DNA from: Bacteroidales bacterium
Lineage (GTDB): Bacteria; Bacteroidota; Bacteroidia; Bacteroidales; GCA-2748055
Assembly: GCA_030589895.1 (NCBI GenBank)
Contig: JAUUZQ010000009.1
Coordinates: 1-57,893 of the forward strand
Direction: 5' to 3'
DNA length: 57,893 nt
The notes beneath the pieces were generated by a model. That model searched no databases, had not been told where the DNA came from, and saw nothing but the letters and a program-made list of their open reading frames with translations. This document shows, piece by piece, positions 38,001-45,897 of the stretch. Within the stretch, counting starts at the first letter, position 1. Each line of letters opens with the position of its first letter. Both the position numbers and the translations under genes were made by a program.

Positions 38001-38516
38001 GTTGCAGTTACTTACGATCCTGCTGACGGGCCTTACTTACAAGACCTTAAAATATATGTTGATGGTGTCCTTGACAATAACCAACCAGATACAGGGAACT
38101 CCTATATGTCTGAAGTAACAACTATAAACACAGATACATTAACAAATAATCTAAGAATAGGGGCCGTTAAGTATGTTGCATCTTATTTCTGGATAGGTGC
38201 AATAGATGAAGTGTTAATTTACAATAAAGTTCTTACTCAGGAAGAAATTGTAGAAATAAGTGGCGCAGAGGGGGTCGGAATAGATAATTTAGCAGTCAAA
38301 GCTCATACTACTCTCATCCCTGGAAAATCAATGATATCCATTGATTTAAACTCACAAAATAACGCGAATACTAAAATATATGATATAAGGGGGAGTTTAA
38401 TAAAAAATGTAAATATCCACCCAGGACGGAATCGCTTTTCTCTGAAGCCAGGCATATACATTGTCAATACCGAAATTAATGGGGAAATAGAAAAAGGAAT
38501 AGTAATAAGCTATTAG
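35079..38516 (+). CDS. Asp-box beta-propeller, PKD, LamG protein with T9SS-like end
   Basis: 1145 residues. An N-terminal hydrophobic anchor (about 8-27) and helical linker are followed by a sortilin/sialidase-like propeller (about 115-750) with Asp-box repeats of the S/T-x-D-x-G-x-x-W type: TADYGASW, SGDGGTTW, SSDAGSTW, SEDGGLSW, SIDKGKTW, SIDKGQNW. Then PKD (about 762-845), LamG (about 850-1070) and a T9SS-type C-terminal domain (TKIYDIRGSLIKNV ... PGIYIVNTEI). I see no convincing sialidase catalytic set, so it may bind rather than cleave. Its position suggests a surface-exposed glycan-handling protein. Enzyme activity is unproven. Confidence 0.78.
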   Translation: MKSWSKYIIVFVFVFIIGALFLTKEPIKEVEEEDYPVWIDMMERPGVNMSEAREAFDRYWESHEHYKGDRSKQFEQWYTINSRRVDQYGKVISAAQISSEFQKLRTMSDVSQEGEWFNYGPINVGPRKGFKKDGGRVKDIEFHPTDPNTFFVSTFKGGLFKTADYGASWMPISDNLTENVFVCEVSPTYPDTIFMGTDNGVYISGDGGTTWSQTSVTAKTNALLIKTNDTKTIIAGSENGIYLSSDAGSTWNIVQTASKVTDLDSHPTNPQILYAATNAATSNFYRSEDGGLSWTENTTFGTGSFMGVAVTPAQADYVYVINLRDHLDQDSFEGLYLSEDAGVTFTKQSGQSPCISGYDSDGDLSRGQPNYNLFVCADPVNANIVYAGGVKSWKSIDKGKTWTFYYSDVTTEGSSLHLDQLNWAYNPHDNRIFSVNDGGVYYLNDQGQFQMITDGLPIAEIYECTQSQTVKTNVAGGTMHCGVKLNHNGIWYTPWGGDEATCIIDPTDENYVYHLKYEKISRSNNAGFNYTNIFPDLGEKGNYTGTGALHKSDPNTLFIGAFEVHRTKNARASTVNWQNISLFGGSTKIQKIEQCSANHDMLYVARGNVLVRFDNANDDSPPFTNLTSSLPFSGYVTDIATHPTNEDLVYILLGSKIYKSIDKGQNWENITYNLPAVGLLEMIYDNSSNEGLYVGTDIGVFYKDADMASWVDYSNNLPAIRVSGMDIYYGTDRDDSFITISTDGRGFWRSTLHGVSLQAPVADFTSNYIETLVGGNIVFSCGDAQLASYEWIFEGGIPETSEDINPNVTYDIPGQYAVTVKITNSAGTDEKTVDDYINVYETSGTGPLQVNYNFNNNLDDDSPYQRNLYQIGTYEPAFVSDKDMNSSGAYEAPGINENYLETPYKGIGADRKRTVMAWFKTNTEGSRKTIVSWGQNSPSQMFNLMVHAGYIRVEAGGSNVQSETGNLDNEKWHHVAVTYDPADGPYLQDLKIYVDGVLDNNQPDTGNSYMSEVTTINTDTLTNNLRIGAVKYVASYFWIGAIDEVLIYNKVLTQEEIVEISGAEGVGIDNLAVKAHTTLIPGKSMISIDLNSQNNANTKIYDIRGSLIKNVNIHPGRNRFSLKPGIYIVNTEINGEIEKGIVISY

Positions 38517-38543
38517 ATATAAACAGAGTTTTTTTAGGAAAAG

Positions 38544-40118
38544 ATGATGAAGGATCATATAAAAAAAACAAACAATTTATTTTTGCCGGGAATTATTGCG
38601 CTTGGGCTGATTATTGAAATGAGTGCTTGTATTTCCAAAACACAAGCTTCCAGTGAAAACCCCAATCAAAAGCCCAATATTATATATATTCTTGCTGATG
38701 ATCTTGGATATGGAGAATTGGGTTGTTACGGGCAGGATTTAATTGAAACCCCCAATATTGACAGGATAGCTGAAAATGGCATAAAATTTACACAACATTA
38801 TGCAGGGGCTCCGGTTTGTGCACCTTCCCGATGCATGTTACTTACCGGCAAACATCCGGGCAATGCCCAGGTAAGAGGGAACGATGAATGGGGCGACCGC
38901 GGAGATGTATGGAACTATGAGACAGTATTAGCTGATTCAAGTCTTGAAGGACAACGTCCCCTGGCTGAAGGAACGGTAACCCTCGGTAAAGTACTACAAG
39001 CGGCTGGATATAAAACAGGTTTAGTTGGTAAATGGGGACTTGGAGCACCTCATACTACCAGTACTCCCTTACAAATGGGCTTCGACTTCTTTGTTGGATA
39101 TAACTGTCAGAGGCAGGCTCATACATACTATCCGGTACACCTGTATAAAAATGATGAAAAGATATACCTGGGAAATGATACCATTGCTCCAGGTACAAAA
39201 CTGGCCACGGATGCAGACCCGCTAAATATTAATAGTTATAAGAATTATAACCTTCAAACATACTCATGTGATGTTATGTTTGATGAGCTGACGGGATTTG
39301 TAAATGACAATAAAAATAAACCTTTCTTCCTTTATTGGGCAACACCTATTCCTCATGCCCCTATACAAACAATACAAAAATGGGTGGATCACTATATTAA
39401 AAAATTTGGGGAGGAAGAACCATATATAGGTGATAAAGGCTATTTCCCAAATAGATATCCCCATGCCAGTTACGCAGCTATGATTTCATACCTCGATGAG
39501 CAAATTGGATTGCTGATACAACAATTAAAAGACCTTGGTATTTATGATAATACACTCATTATATTCACTTCAGATAATGGCCCAACTTACAATGGCGGAA
39601 CAGATTCTCCCTGGTTTAATAGTGGAGGTCCGTTTTTAAGTGAATATGGACGGGGAAAAGGATTTACTTATGAAGGAGGGATCCGTGTACCAATGCTTGC
39701 AAGTTGGCCGGACCATATCGCACCTGGAACAATATCTGATCACATATCTGCTTTCTGGGATGTCTTACCCACGCTCTGTGAAGTTTCCGAAACAGAAACT
39801 CCAGAAGACACAGATGGAATAAGTTTTTTACCGGCTTTACTTGGGGAAAAACAAAGGGAACATGAATACTTATACTGGGAATATCCTGAATATGGAGGAC
39901 AACAAGCCATACGAATGGGTAAATGGAAAGGGATTCGAAAAGACATTAAGAAAGGTAATATGGCTCTCGATCTCTACAACCTGGAGAATGATATACAGGA
40001 ACAAAACAATATTGCTGAAAGTCATCCCGAAATTATAAAACAAATGGAAGAAATAATGATAAGGGAACACACGGCTTCAACGGTCGACCGATTTAAAATG
40101 AAGCAACTTGGAGATTAA
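38544..40118 (+). CDS. S1-family sulfatase lipoprotein
   Basis: 524 residues. A signal peptide and possible lipobox EMSAC (Cys29) precede the sulfatase domain: metal site IIYILADDLGYGELGCYG, formylglycine motif VCAPSRCML with C92, KTGLVGKWGLG and LIIFTSDNGP. Removes sulfate esters, probably in the periplasm or on the outer membrane. It has an insertion around NAQVRGNDEWGDRGD. It belongs to a different subgroup from the two CAPSRA sulfatases here, so it probably attacks another sulfate position (inferred). Five bases separate it from the GH109-like gene. Confidence 0.9.
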   Translation: MMKDHIKKTNNLFLPGIIALGLIIEMSACISKTQASSENPNQKPNIIYILADDLGYGELGCYGQDLIETPNIDRIAENGIKFTQHYAGAPVCAPSRCMLLTGKHPGNAQVRGNDEWGDRGDVWNYETVLADSSLEGQRPLAEGTVTLGKVLQAAGYKTGLVGKWGLGAPHTTSTPLQMGFDFFVGYNCQRQAHTYYPVHLYKNDEKIYLGNDTIAPGTKLATDADPLNINSYKNYNLQTYSCDVMFDELTGFVNDNKNKPFFLYWATPIPHAPIQTIQKWVDHYIKKFGEEEPYIGDKGYFPNRYPHASYAAMISYLDEQIGLLIQQLKDLGIYDNTLIIFTSDNGPTYNGGTDSPWFNSGGPFLSEYGRGKGFTYEGGIRVPMLASWPDHIAPGTISDHISAFWDVLPTLCEVSETETPEDTDGISFLPALLGEKQREHEYLYWEYPEYGGQQAIRMGKWKGIRKDIKKGNMALDLYNLENDIQEQNNIAESHPEIIKQMEEIMIREHTASTVDRFKMKQLGD

Positions 40119-40123
40119 TAATT

Positions 40124-41608
40124 ATGGCAACAAACCGCAGATCATTTTTAAAGAATATTGCATTAGGCTCTGGAGCACTGGGGGCTGTCCCTCTGATAGC
40201 ACAATCATGCTCACATGAGAATAGTCAGTTAGCACACATAAAAACACAGGCAGAGAGAAATCCAGTCATGAATTTTAATATGTGTGGTTATGCAGCTCCA
40301 AAACTTAATACTGTACGGATTGGCTTTGTTGGAATTGGTGACAGGGGTTCAGGGGCAGTAAAACGAATGACTTTCATAGATGGTGTTGAAATAACTGCGA
40401 TCTGCGATACTCGTCAGGGAGCACTTGATGGCGCTCAGAAAATTCTTTCAGATGCAGGACTACCAAAAGCAAAGGAATTTACCGGTAGCGATACAACTTT
40501 TAAAGCCTTGTGTAACAGTGGTCTGGTTGATTTAGTTTACATAGCAACTCCATGGGAGTGGCATGTCCAGGTTGGATTGGCTGCAATGGAAGGAGGAGTT
40601 CATACCGCAATTGAGGTTTCTACTGCCAAGACCATGGACGAATGCTGGGACATAGTTGAAACTTCTGAACGTACAAAAAAACATTGTGTTATTCTTGAAA
40701 ATTGCTGTTACGATTTCTTTGAATTATTGACACTGAATATGGCTCGTCAGGGTGCTTTTGGTGATTTAATTCATGGCGAAGGGGCATATATTCACAACCT
40801 TGATTACTGGCACTTCAATAAGCCAAAAGATGAAAAAATGAGTGATGGTGCCTACACAAAAATGTGGCGTCTTCACGAAAACAGACGTAAAGCGAATGTT
40901 TATCCAACACATGGATTAGGTCCTATTTGTCAATCAATGGATATTAACCGGGGTGATAAAATGGATTACCTCACCTCAATGATGAGTGCAGATTTTACAC
41001 TGAAGCAACGCATTGAAGAAAAAGCCAGGGAAGACCCGTTTTTTGAACAATTTGTAGGTTGGGATATGAGGGGTAACATGGATATGCAAATGATTAAAAC
41101 CAATAAGGGAAAGACAATATTGATTCAGCACGACATATCTTCCCCTCGCCCCTATTCACGTATTCACATGCTAAGCGGAACAAAAGCTTTTGCACAAAAA
41201 TGGCCCCTTAAGCATATTGCTTTTGGTCATAAAAAACTTAACGATGATGAAATGAAGGAACTGCAGGAAAAGTATGAACCTGAAATTATCAAACGAGTGG
41301 GTGCCATGGCTAAAAATGTTGGAGGCCACGGAGGAATGGACTTTATGATGGATTGGCGATTAATAGATTCACTTCGCAATGGATTAGCAATGGATATGGA
41401 TGTTTATGATGCAGCAGCATGGAGCTGTATAACTCCACTAAGCGAATGGTCTATTGCCAATAATTCCAATTCAATTGAAATACCAGATTTTACCAGAGGT
41501 GCATGGAAAACCAATAAACCAGTGAATTTAACACTTGATGGTGGGGGGACGACAGGCGTGCGGAACATTTCTGAAGCAAACTCAAACGGACAGTTAACCG
41601 TAGAGTAG
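40124..41608 (+). CDS. GH109-like Gfo/Idh/MocA enzyme (possible alpha-N-acetylgalactosaminidase)
   Basis: 494 residues. The Tat-type leader NRRSFLK is followed by a hydrophobic stretch. Rossmann fold with RIGFVGIGDRGSG (NAD+ site), then IATPWEWHVQVGLAAMEGG and EVSTAKTMDEC. The catalytic region has GEGAYIHNLDYWHF and NVYPTHGLGPICQ, which match the GH109 pattern of NAD+-dependent retaining glycosidases. Probable function: release of terminal N-acetylgalactosamine or a related sugar in the periplasm, carried there folded with NAD+. It lies between two sulfatases in one operon, so it may act on residues they desulfate. A sugar dehydrogenase is the alternative. Confidence 0.82.
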   Translation: MATNRRSFLKNIALGSGALGAVPLIAQSCSHENSQLAHIKTQAERNPVMNFNMCGYAAPKLNTVRIGFVGIGDRGSGAVKRMTFIDGVEITAICDTRQGALDGAQKILSDAGLPKAKEFTGSDTTFKALCNSGLVDLVYIATPWEWHVQVGLAAMEGGVHTAIEVSTAKTMDECWDIVETSERTKKHCVILENCCYDFFELLTLNMARQGAFGDLIHGEGAYIHNLDYWHFNKPKDEKMSDGAYTKMWRLHENRRKANVYPTHGLGPICQSMDINRGDKMDYLTSMMSADFTLKQRIEEKAREDPFFEQFVGWDMRGNMDMQMIKTNKGKTILIQHDISSPRPYSRIHMLSGTKAFAQKWPLKHIAFGHKKLNDDEMKELQEKYEPEIIKRVGAMAKNVGGHGGMDFMMDWRLIDSLRNGLAMDMDVYDAAAWSCITPLSEWSIANNSNSIEIPDFTRGAWKTNKPVNLTLDGGGTTGVRNISEANSNGQLTVE

Positions 41609-41674
41609 AATGCTCTAACAAAATATTTATAAGCTTATAGTTATAATAGTAATCTCTTAGAATTCTTTAAATAA

Positions 41675-43129
41675 ATGAACCGCAGATATCTTTTCCCATC
41701 TATCCTATTAGTAGATATAATGCTTTTGACAGGTTCTTGTACCAATGAGCCACAAGCTCAATCAAAACCAAACATTATATTTATTCTTGCTGATGACCAG
41801 GGATGGACTGATGCAGGATTTATGGGTAGTGAGTATTATGAAACACCTGCATTGGATGCCCTGGCAGCAAGTGGTATAAGTTTTACAAACGCTTATGCTA
41901 ATGCGGCTAATTGTGCCCCTTCCAGAGCTTGCCTGTTGACTGGGAAGTACACACCCAGACATGGAATATATACCGTCAATTCTTCTGCACGGGGAAAAAC
42001 TGAATACAGGAAAATTATACCTATAGAAAATAAAACAGTTCTGGATACAAGTTTTATTACAATTGCTGAAGTTTTGCACGATTATGGCTACATAAGTTCT
42101 TCAATTGGGAAATGGCATCTTGGTAATGATTCCATCGGTCTGCCATTAGCTCAGGGCTTCAATGAAAACGTTGCAGGGAATAGCATGGGCCACCCTTTGA
42201 GGTATTTCAGTCCATATATAAACTCCAAATTGGAAGATGGTCCGGATGGAGAATACTTAACCGACAGACTTACTGAAGAAGCAATTAATTTTATAGAGCG
42301 AAACAAGGACAATCCCTTTTTCCTATATCTTCCTCATTATGCCATTCATACACCTATTCAGGCCAAGGATAGTATCACCAAGCTATTTGAAAGCAAAGAA
42401 CCGGATGGCAAGCATAACAACCCGATATATGCGTCCATGTTAAAAAGCTTTGATGAGGGAGTTGGCAATGTGGTAAAAAAAGTTGAGGAACTGGGACTCC
42501 TGGAAAATACGATAATTATCTATATGTCTGACAATGGGGGATTGGGTCTCGTAACAGGAATGGAACCTTTGCGTGGATCAAAAGGGATGCTTTACGAAGG
42601 AGGAATCCGTGTACCAATGATTATCTCATGGGTAGGAAAAATTGATGCATCTGTAGTAAGTGACATACCTGTAATTGGAACAGACCTATTTCCTACTATC
42701 CTCAACCTTGCACAGATAAATCCACCGGAAGACCTGCTTCTTGATGGAATAAATTTAGCACCATTTTTATTAGATGGAGAAGAGATTGAGGAGAGACCTA
42801 TATTCTGGCATTCCCCGGTTTACCTTGAAAGGCTCAGAGGAGTAAATAGTGTATGGCGCTCAAGCCCCGCATCTGCCATCAGACTTGGTGATTGGAAACT
42901 GATTGAGTTTTACGAAGATGGTACAATAGAATTATATAAGCTCAAAGAGGATATTGGAGAAACAAATGAACTTTCAGAAAAATTCCCAGAAAAGAAGAAT
43001 GAGATGCACAAACTTCTGGATGATTGGCGGAAAGAAGTCAATGCCCCCATTCCAACAGAATTAAATCCGGGATTTGACTCAGTTAAGCTACAGGCATTTA
43101 AAGAAAAAATAGAGCAAGAAAGATTTTAA
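41675..43129 (+). CDS. S1-family sulfatase lipoprotein, paralogue of the T9SS sulfatase
   Basis: 484 residues. Lipobox LTGSC (Cys22). Sulfatase domain with IIFILADDQGWTDAGF, NCAPSRAC (formylglycine C80), SSIGKWHLG and IIYMSDNGG. It shares TPRHGIYTV-type and PHYAIHTPI-type stretches with the sulfatase at 21683-24253, but lacks the sandwich and sorting domains. The pair may perform the same desulfation at two places: outside (T9SS) and cell-attached or periplasmic (lipoprotein). No TonB or binding domain. Confidence 0.9.
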   Translation: MNRRYLFPSILLVDIMLLTGSCTNEPQAQSKPNIIFILADDQGWTDAGFMGSEYYETPALDALAASGISFTNAYANAANCAPSRACLLTGKYTPRHGIYTVNSSARGKTEYRKIIPIENKTVLDTSFITIAEVLHDYGYISSSIGKWHLGNDSIGLPLAQGFNENVAGNSMGHPLRYFSPYINSKLEDGPDGEYLTDRLTEEAINFIERNKDNPFFLYLPHYAIHTPIQAKDSITKLFESKEPDGKHNNPIYASMLKSFDEGVGNVVKKVEELGLLENTIIIYMSDNGGLGLVTGMEPLRGSKGMLYEGGIRVPMIISWVGKIDASVVSDIPVIGTDLFPTILNLAQINPPEDLLLDGINLAPFLLDGEEIEERPIFWHSPVYLERLRGVNSVWRSSPASAIRLGDWKLIEFYEDGTIELYKLKEDIGETNELSEKFPEKKNEMHKLLDDWRKEVNAPIPTELNPGFDSVKLQAFKEKIEQERF

Positions 43130-43267
43130 AATAGCATCTGATTATTAAAATTGATCGCAAGTGAAAAATTTAATTCTGAAACAATTGTTGTACAGATCAG
43201 ATAATGACAAATTTATTTTTAACAAAACGCTAGCATATAACAGTAATTAATTAAAATTTTACTCCTT

Positions 43268-45439
43268 ATGAAAACAAAACTACTTTTCTTAACAATTTTA
43301 ACGCTTGTCTTTAGCCTTACGGCGCAAGCACAGACAGCCACAATGGATTATGCCTTTGACGGCGACCTTACAGGTACAGGTGGCACATTAACCCCTCAAG
43401 GCACATTTGCTGAAACTTATGAAGCTGATCGTGATGGAACTGCATCCAGTGCTATTACTTTTCTTGATTTAGAAGGAGATTACCTTTTATCTCCATACAC
43501 AGGTGTTTCAGGTACAGGTGCAAGAACAGTTATGGCATGGGTTAAATCAACTTACACAAGTGTTAATCCGGTTACTATTGTTTCCTGGGGTGATAATGCA
43601 TCCGGAAATCTTTTCGATGTAACTCTTAAGGGAGGAGGAATCAGAGTTCAGCTCGGTAGTTCTGAATCCGTTAACGATGATTACATCAAAACAGCAAATG
43701 ATGTTGTACCCAGAAGTGACGAAAATTGGTATCATGTTGCTGTAACATTACCTGTTAATGGTACTATAGCAGATATCAAAATGTATATAAATGGTATTTT
43801 ACAGGCTTCTGCTGGTAGCAACAATCCAACCTTGGCAATAAACACTACTGCCAGCCAGGTTGCTATTGGTCAATCGGTAGGTGCTGCAACGAATTCAAAT
43901 TTTAAAACAGGCGCAGTAGATGATGTACGTATTTATGATACAGAACTTACTGCTGAGGAAATATTTACTGCAGCTGATATATCCGGTCCACCTCCGGTAG
44001 CAGAATTTAGCGCAAGTAATCTTACACCTGCAGTAGGTGACATTGTTACTTTTACAGATGCTTCATCTGAATTGCCTACTACTTGGGCTTGGGATTTTGG
44101 TGATGCTACTGCTGTAGGAGACTCTACTGCACAAAACCCACAAGTGGCTTATCAAACACCTGGAACATATACCGTTACATTAACTGCTACGAATGCAGTT
44201 GATGGTGATGATGAGGTAAAAACAGATTATATTACTGTTTCAGCTGGTACGGGTTCAGGTGATTTACAAGCACAATATGATTTTGATAATTCACTAACAG
44301 ATGCCTCTACTTATGGTCGTGATTTAGTTGCTGTGGGAGCTTTTTCTGCTGTCTATGAAGCAGATCATTCAGGAATAGCTGAAAGCGCATTAACAACTTC
44401 AGGTGTATTTGAAGATCACTTAGTAACAGGTTATCCGGGTATTGGAGGTGACAATGCAAGAACAGTAACTGCATGGTTTAATGTTACAGGTGCCTCAAGA
44501 GAACCAATTGTATCGTGGGGAATGAATACACCCGGAGCAATGTTTAATGTAATGATTTCCGGAGGTGTGCCTCGTATTGAAGGAGGAGGAGCCAGTTTAG
44601 TTACTGAGGATGCTGATTTAACGGGTACCTGGCATCATATTGCTGTGACTTTTGATCCAATTAATGGAGATAAATTATCGAATTGTAAGATATATGTAGA
44701 TGGCGTTTTATCAACTAATAAAACTGATGCTGCCGGTTCTTATCAAAGTGAAACAACTATAATAAATACCGACATAAGTACAAACCTTTTGAAAGTTGGA
44801 TCTGCTGTATATAGCACTTATACTTTTCACGGAGCAATTGATGATGTTCGTATTTACTCACGGGCATTAACAGCTGAAGAGGTTGCTACCATAGCAGGTG
44901 TAACAGATCCAGCTACTCCTCCTGTAGCAGATTTTAGCGCAAGTAATCTTACCCCTACAGTAGGTGAAACTATTACTTTTACAGATGCTTCAACCGAATC
45001 TCCAACTTCATGGGCATGGGATTTTGGCGATGTAACTGCGACAGGAGATACTGATGTTCAAAACCCACAGGTTGTTTATAATACAGCAGGAACATATACC
45101 GTTACATTAACTGTTACAAATGATGATGGAAGTGATGAAGAAGTGAAAACTGATTATATCACTGTTGCTGAAAAAGGTGTAGGAGTGAATGATGCTACAT
45201 TTGGAGCAGATGAATTAATGGTTTATCCAACTTTAGTCTCAGACTATTTAACTATTACATCAACATTGCAAGAAGGTTTAGAAATTTCAGTATATAATAT
45301 ATCGGGAGCTGCCGTGAGCAGTACTTTCTCTAAGGAAAGCACAAGCCAGGTAAATATGAGTGGCCTTCCAAATGGTATATATATTGTAAAAGTAAAAGCT
45401 GGTAATAAAATATCTAATACCAGAATTATTAAGAATTAA
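43268..45439 (+). CDS. LamG-PKD-LamG-PKD secreted protein with T9SS signal
   Basis: 723 residues. Signal peptide ending TAQAQ; LamG 1 (about 22-235), PKD 1 (about 240-325; SELPTTWAWDFGDATA), LamG 2 (about 330-545; WHHIAVTFDPINGDKL), PKD 2 (about 550-640; SPTSWAWDFGDVTA) and a T9SS C-terminal domain (about 650-723; VYPTLVSDYLTI ... GIYIVKVKAG). The two PKDs are near-identical, as are the DNA stretches encoding them. No catalytic motif; inferred to be a secreted or surface glycan-binding protein. It is the last PUL gene, 116 bases before the scar. Confidence 0.83.
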   Translation: MKTKLLFLTILTLVFSLTAQAQTATMDYAFDGDLTGTGGTLTPQGTFAETYEADRDGTASSAITFLDLEGDYLLSPYTGVSGTGARTVMAWVKSTYTSVNPVTIVSWGDNASGNLFDVTLKGGGIRVQLGSSESVNDDYIKTANDVVPRSDENWYHVAVTLPVNGTIADIKMYINGILQASAGSNNPTLAINTTASQVAIGQSVGAATNSNFKTGAVDDVRIYDTELTAEEIFTAADISGPPPVAEFSASNLTPAVGDIVTFTDASSELPTTWAWDFGDATAVGDSTAQNPQVAYQTPGTYTVTLTATNAVDGDDEVKTDYITVSAGTGSGDLQAQYDFDNSLTDASTYGRDLVAVGAFSAVYEADHSGIAESALTTSGVFEDHLVTGYPGIGGDNARTVTAWFNVTGASREPIVSWGMNTPGAMFNVMISGGVPRIEGGGASLVTEDADLTGTWHHIAVTFDPINGDKLSNCKIYVDGVLSTNKTDAAGSYQSETTIINTDISTNLLKVGSAVYSTYTFHGAIDDVRIYSRALTAEEVATIAGVTDPATPPVADFSASNLTPTVGETITFTDASTESPTSWAWDFGDVTATGDTDVQNPQVVYNTAGTYTVTLTVTNDDGSDEEVKTDYITVAEKGVGVNDATFGADELMVYPTLVSDYLTITSTLQEGLEISVYNISGAAVSSTFSKESTSQVNMSGLPNGIYIVKVKAGNKISNTRIIKN

Positions 45440-45554
45440 ATAATACCAGGTAATTTTCTCTTAACAGGGTTCTCAATGAATGCAATTTGTAAATAGCATT
45501 TGTTGGGAATTCTGTTTTTTTGATGCTGCTAATAAATTATCCTCGGGGCGAGAT

Positions 45555-45731
45555 CAGGGTCACCATGTTGCCTACCACGGAGGTTATGTACAAGGATACA
45601 GGGCGGAGATCGCCTATTGCAGGGATGAAGATTTCGGAATTGCCTATCTGACAAATTCACCGGGCGGAGTAGGATCTGGAGTTGTCCCGGAGCTATTGGA
45701 TATGTGGTTAAGTAATCCATCGCTTAAATAG
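45555..45731 (+). pseudogene. Scar of the serine hydrolase 3' end
   Basis: Encodes the last 58 residues (from QGHHVAYHGG) of the hydrolase at 19143-20327, identical in protein. The DNA has 14 differences in 177 bases, all synonymous. Upstream similarity ends at 45555, so there is no enzyme; an open frame from 45480 merely runs into it. It is the first part of the right direct repeat. Confidence 0.9.
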
Positions 45732-45743
45732 AACATCATATAT

Positions 45744-45840
45744 CATAAGATAACTCTTCCCCTCATTGTGATATTAATGCCTGATAAGAGCTGTTTTCCC
45801 TATCCTCCTCAGTGCCACCAATGTAGTTGAATTACCTCCC
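45744..45840 (-). pseudogene. Fragment of the archaeal-type ATPase gene
   Basis: Matches 21228-21323, the part encoding the region after Walker A start (ALRRIGKTALIRHLYH), with a small divergent patch near 45765. Both ends are deleted; no function. Confidence 0.85.
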
Positions 45841-45897
45841 CTGAAAATCGCATTATATTAAATTAGAGTTTTCGGTAAAATATATATAGTGCCTGCA

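Larger units (their letters stand above)
45555..45897. repeat. Right direct repeat of the PUL island (internally deleted)
   Basis: Three blocks collinear with 20151-21548. Between blocks 1 and 2, 888 bp of the left copy are missing between two copies of CATATAT (20333-20339 and 21221-21227). About 168 bp are missing between blocks 2 and 3, near 45838. Block 3 is non-coding, almost identical to 21491-21548, and ends at GCCTGCA. Confidence 0.9.

Noticed and set aside
35079..38516. Calling the Asp-box protein a sialidase
   Set aside because: Asp boxes are structural and also occur in sortilin-like and binding propellers; I cannot see the arginine triad, nucleophilic tyrosine and acid set with confidence.
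45480..45731. An 83-residue gene
   Set aside because: Its only recognisable part is the serine-hydrolase scar; the upstream codons are chance open sequence.
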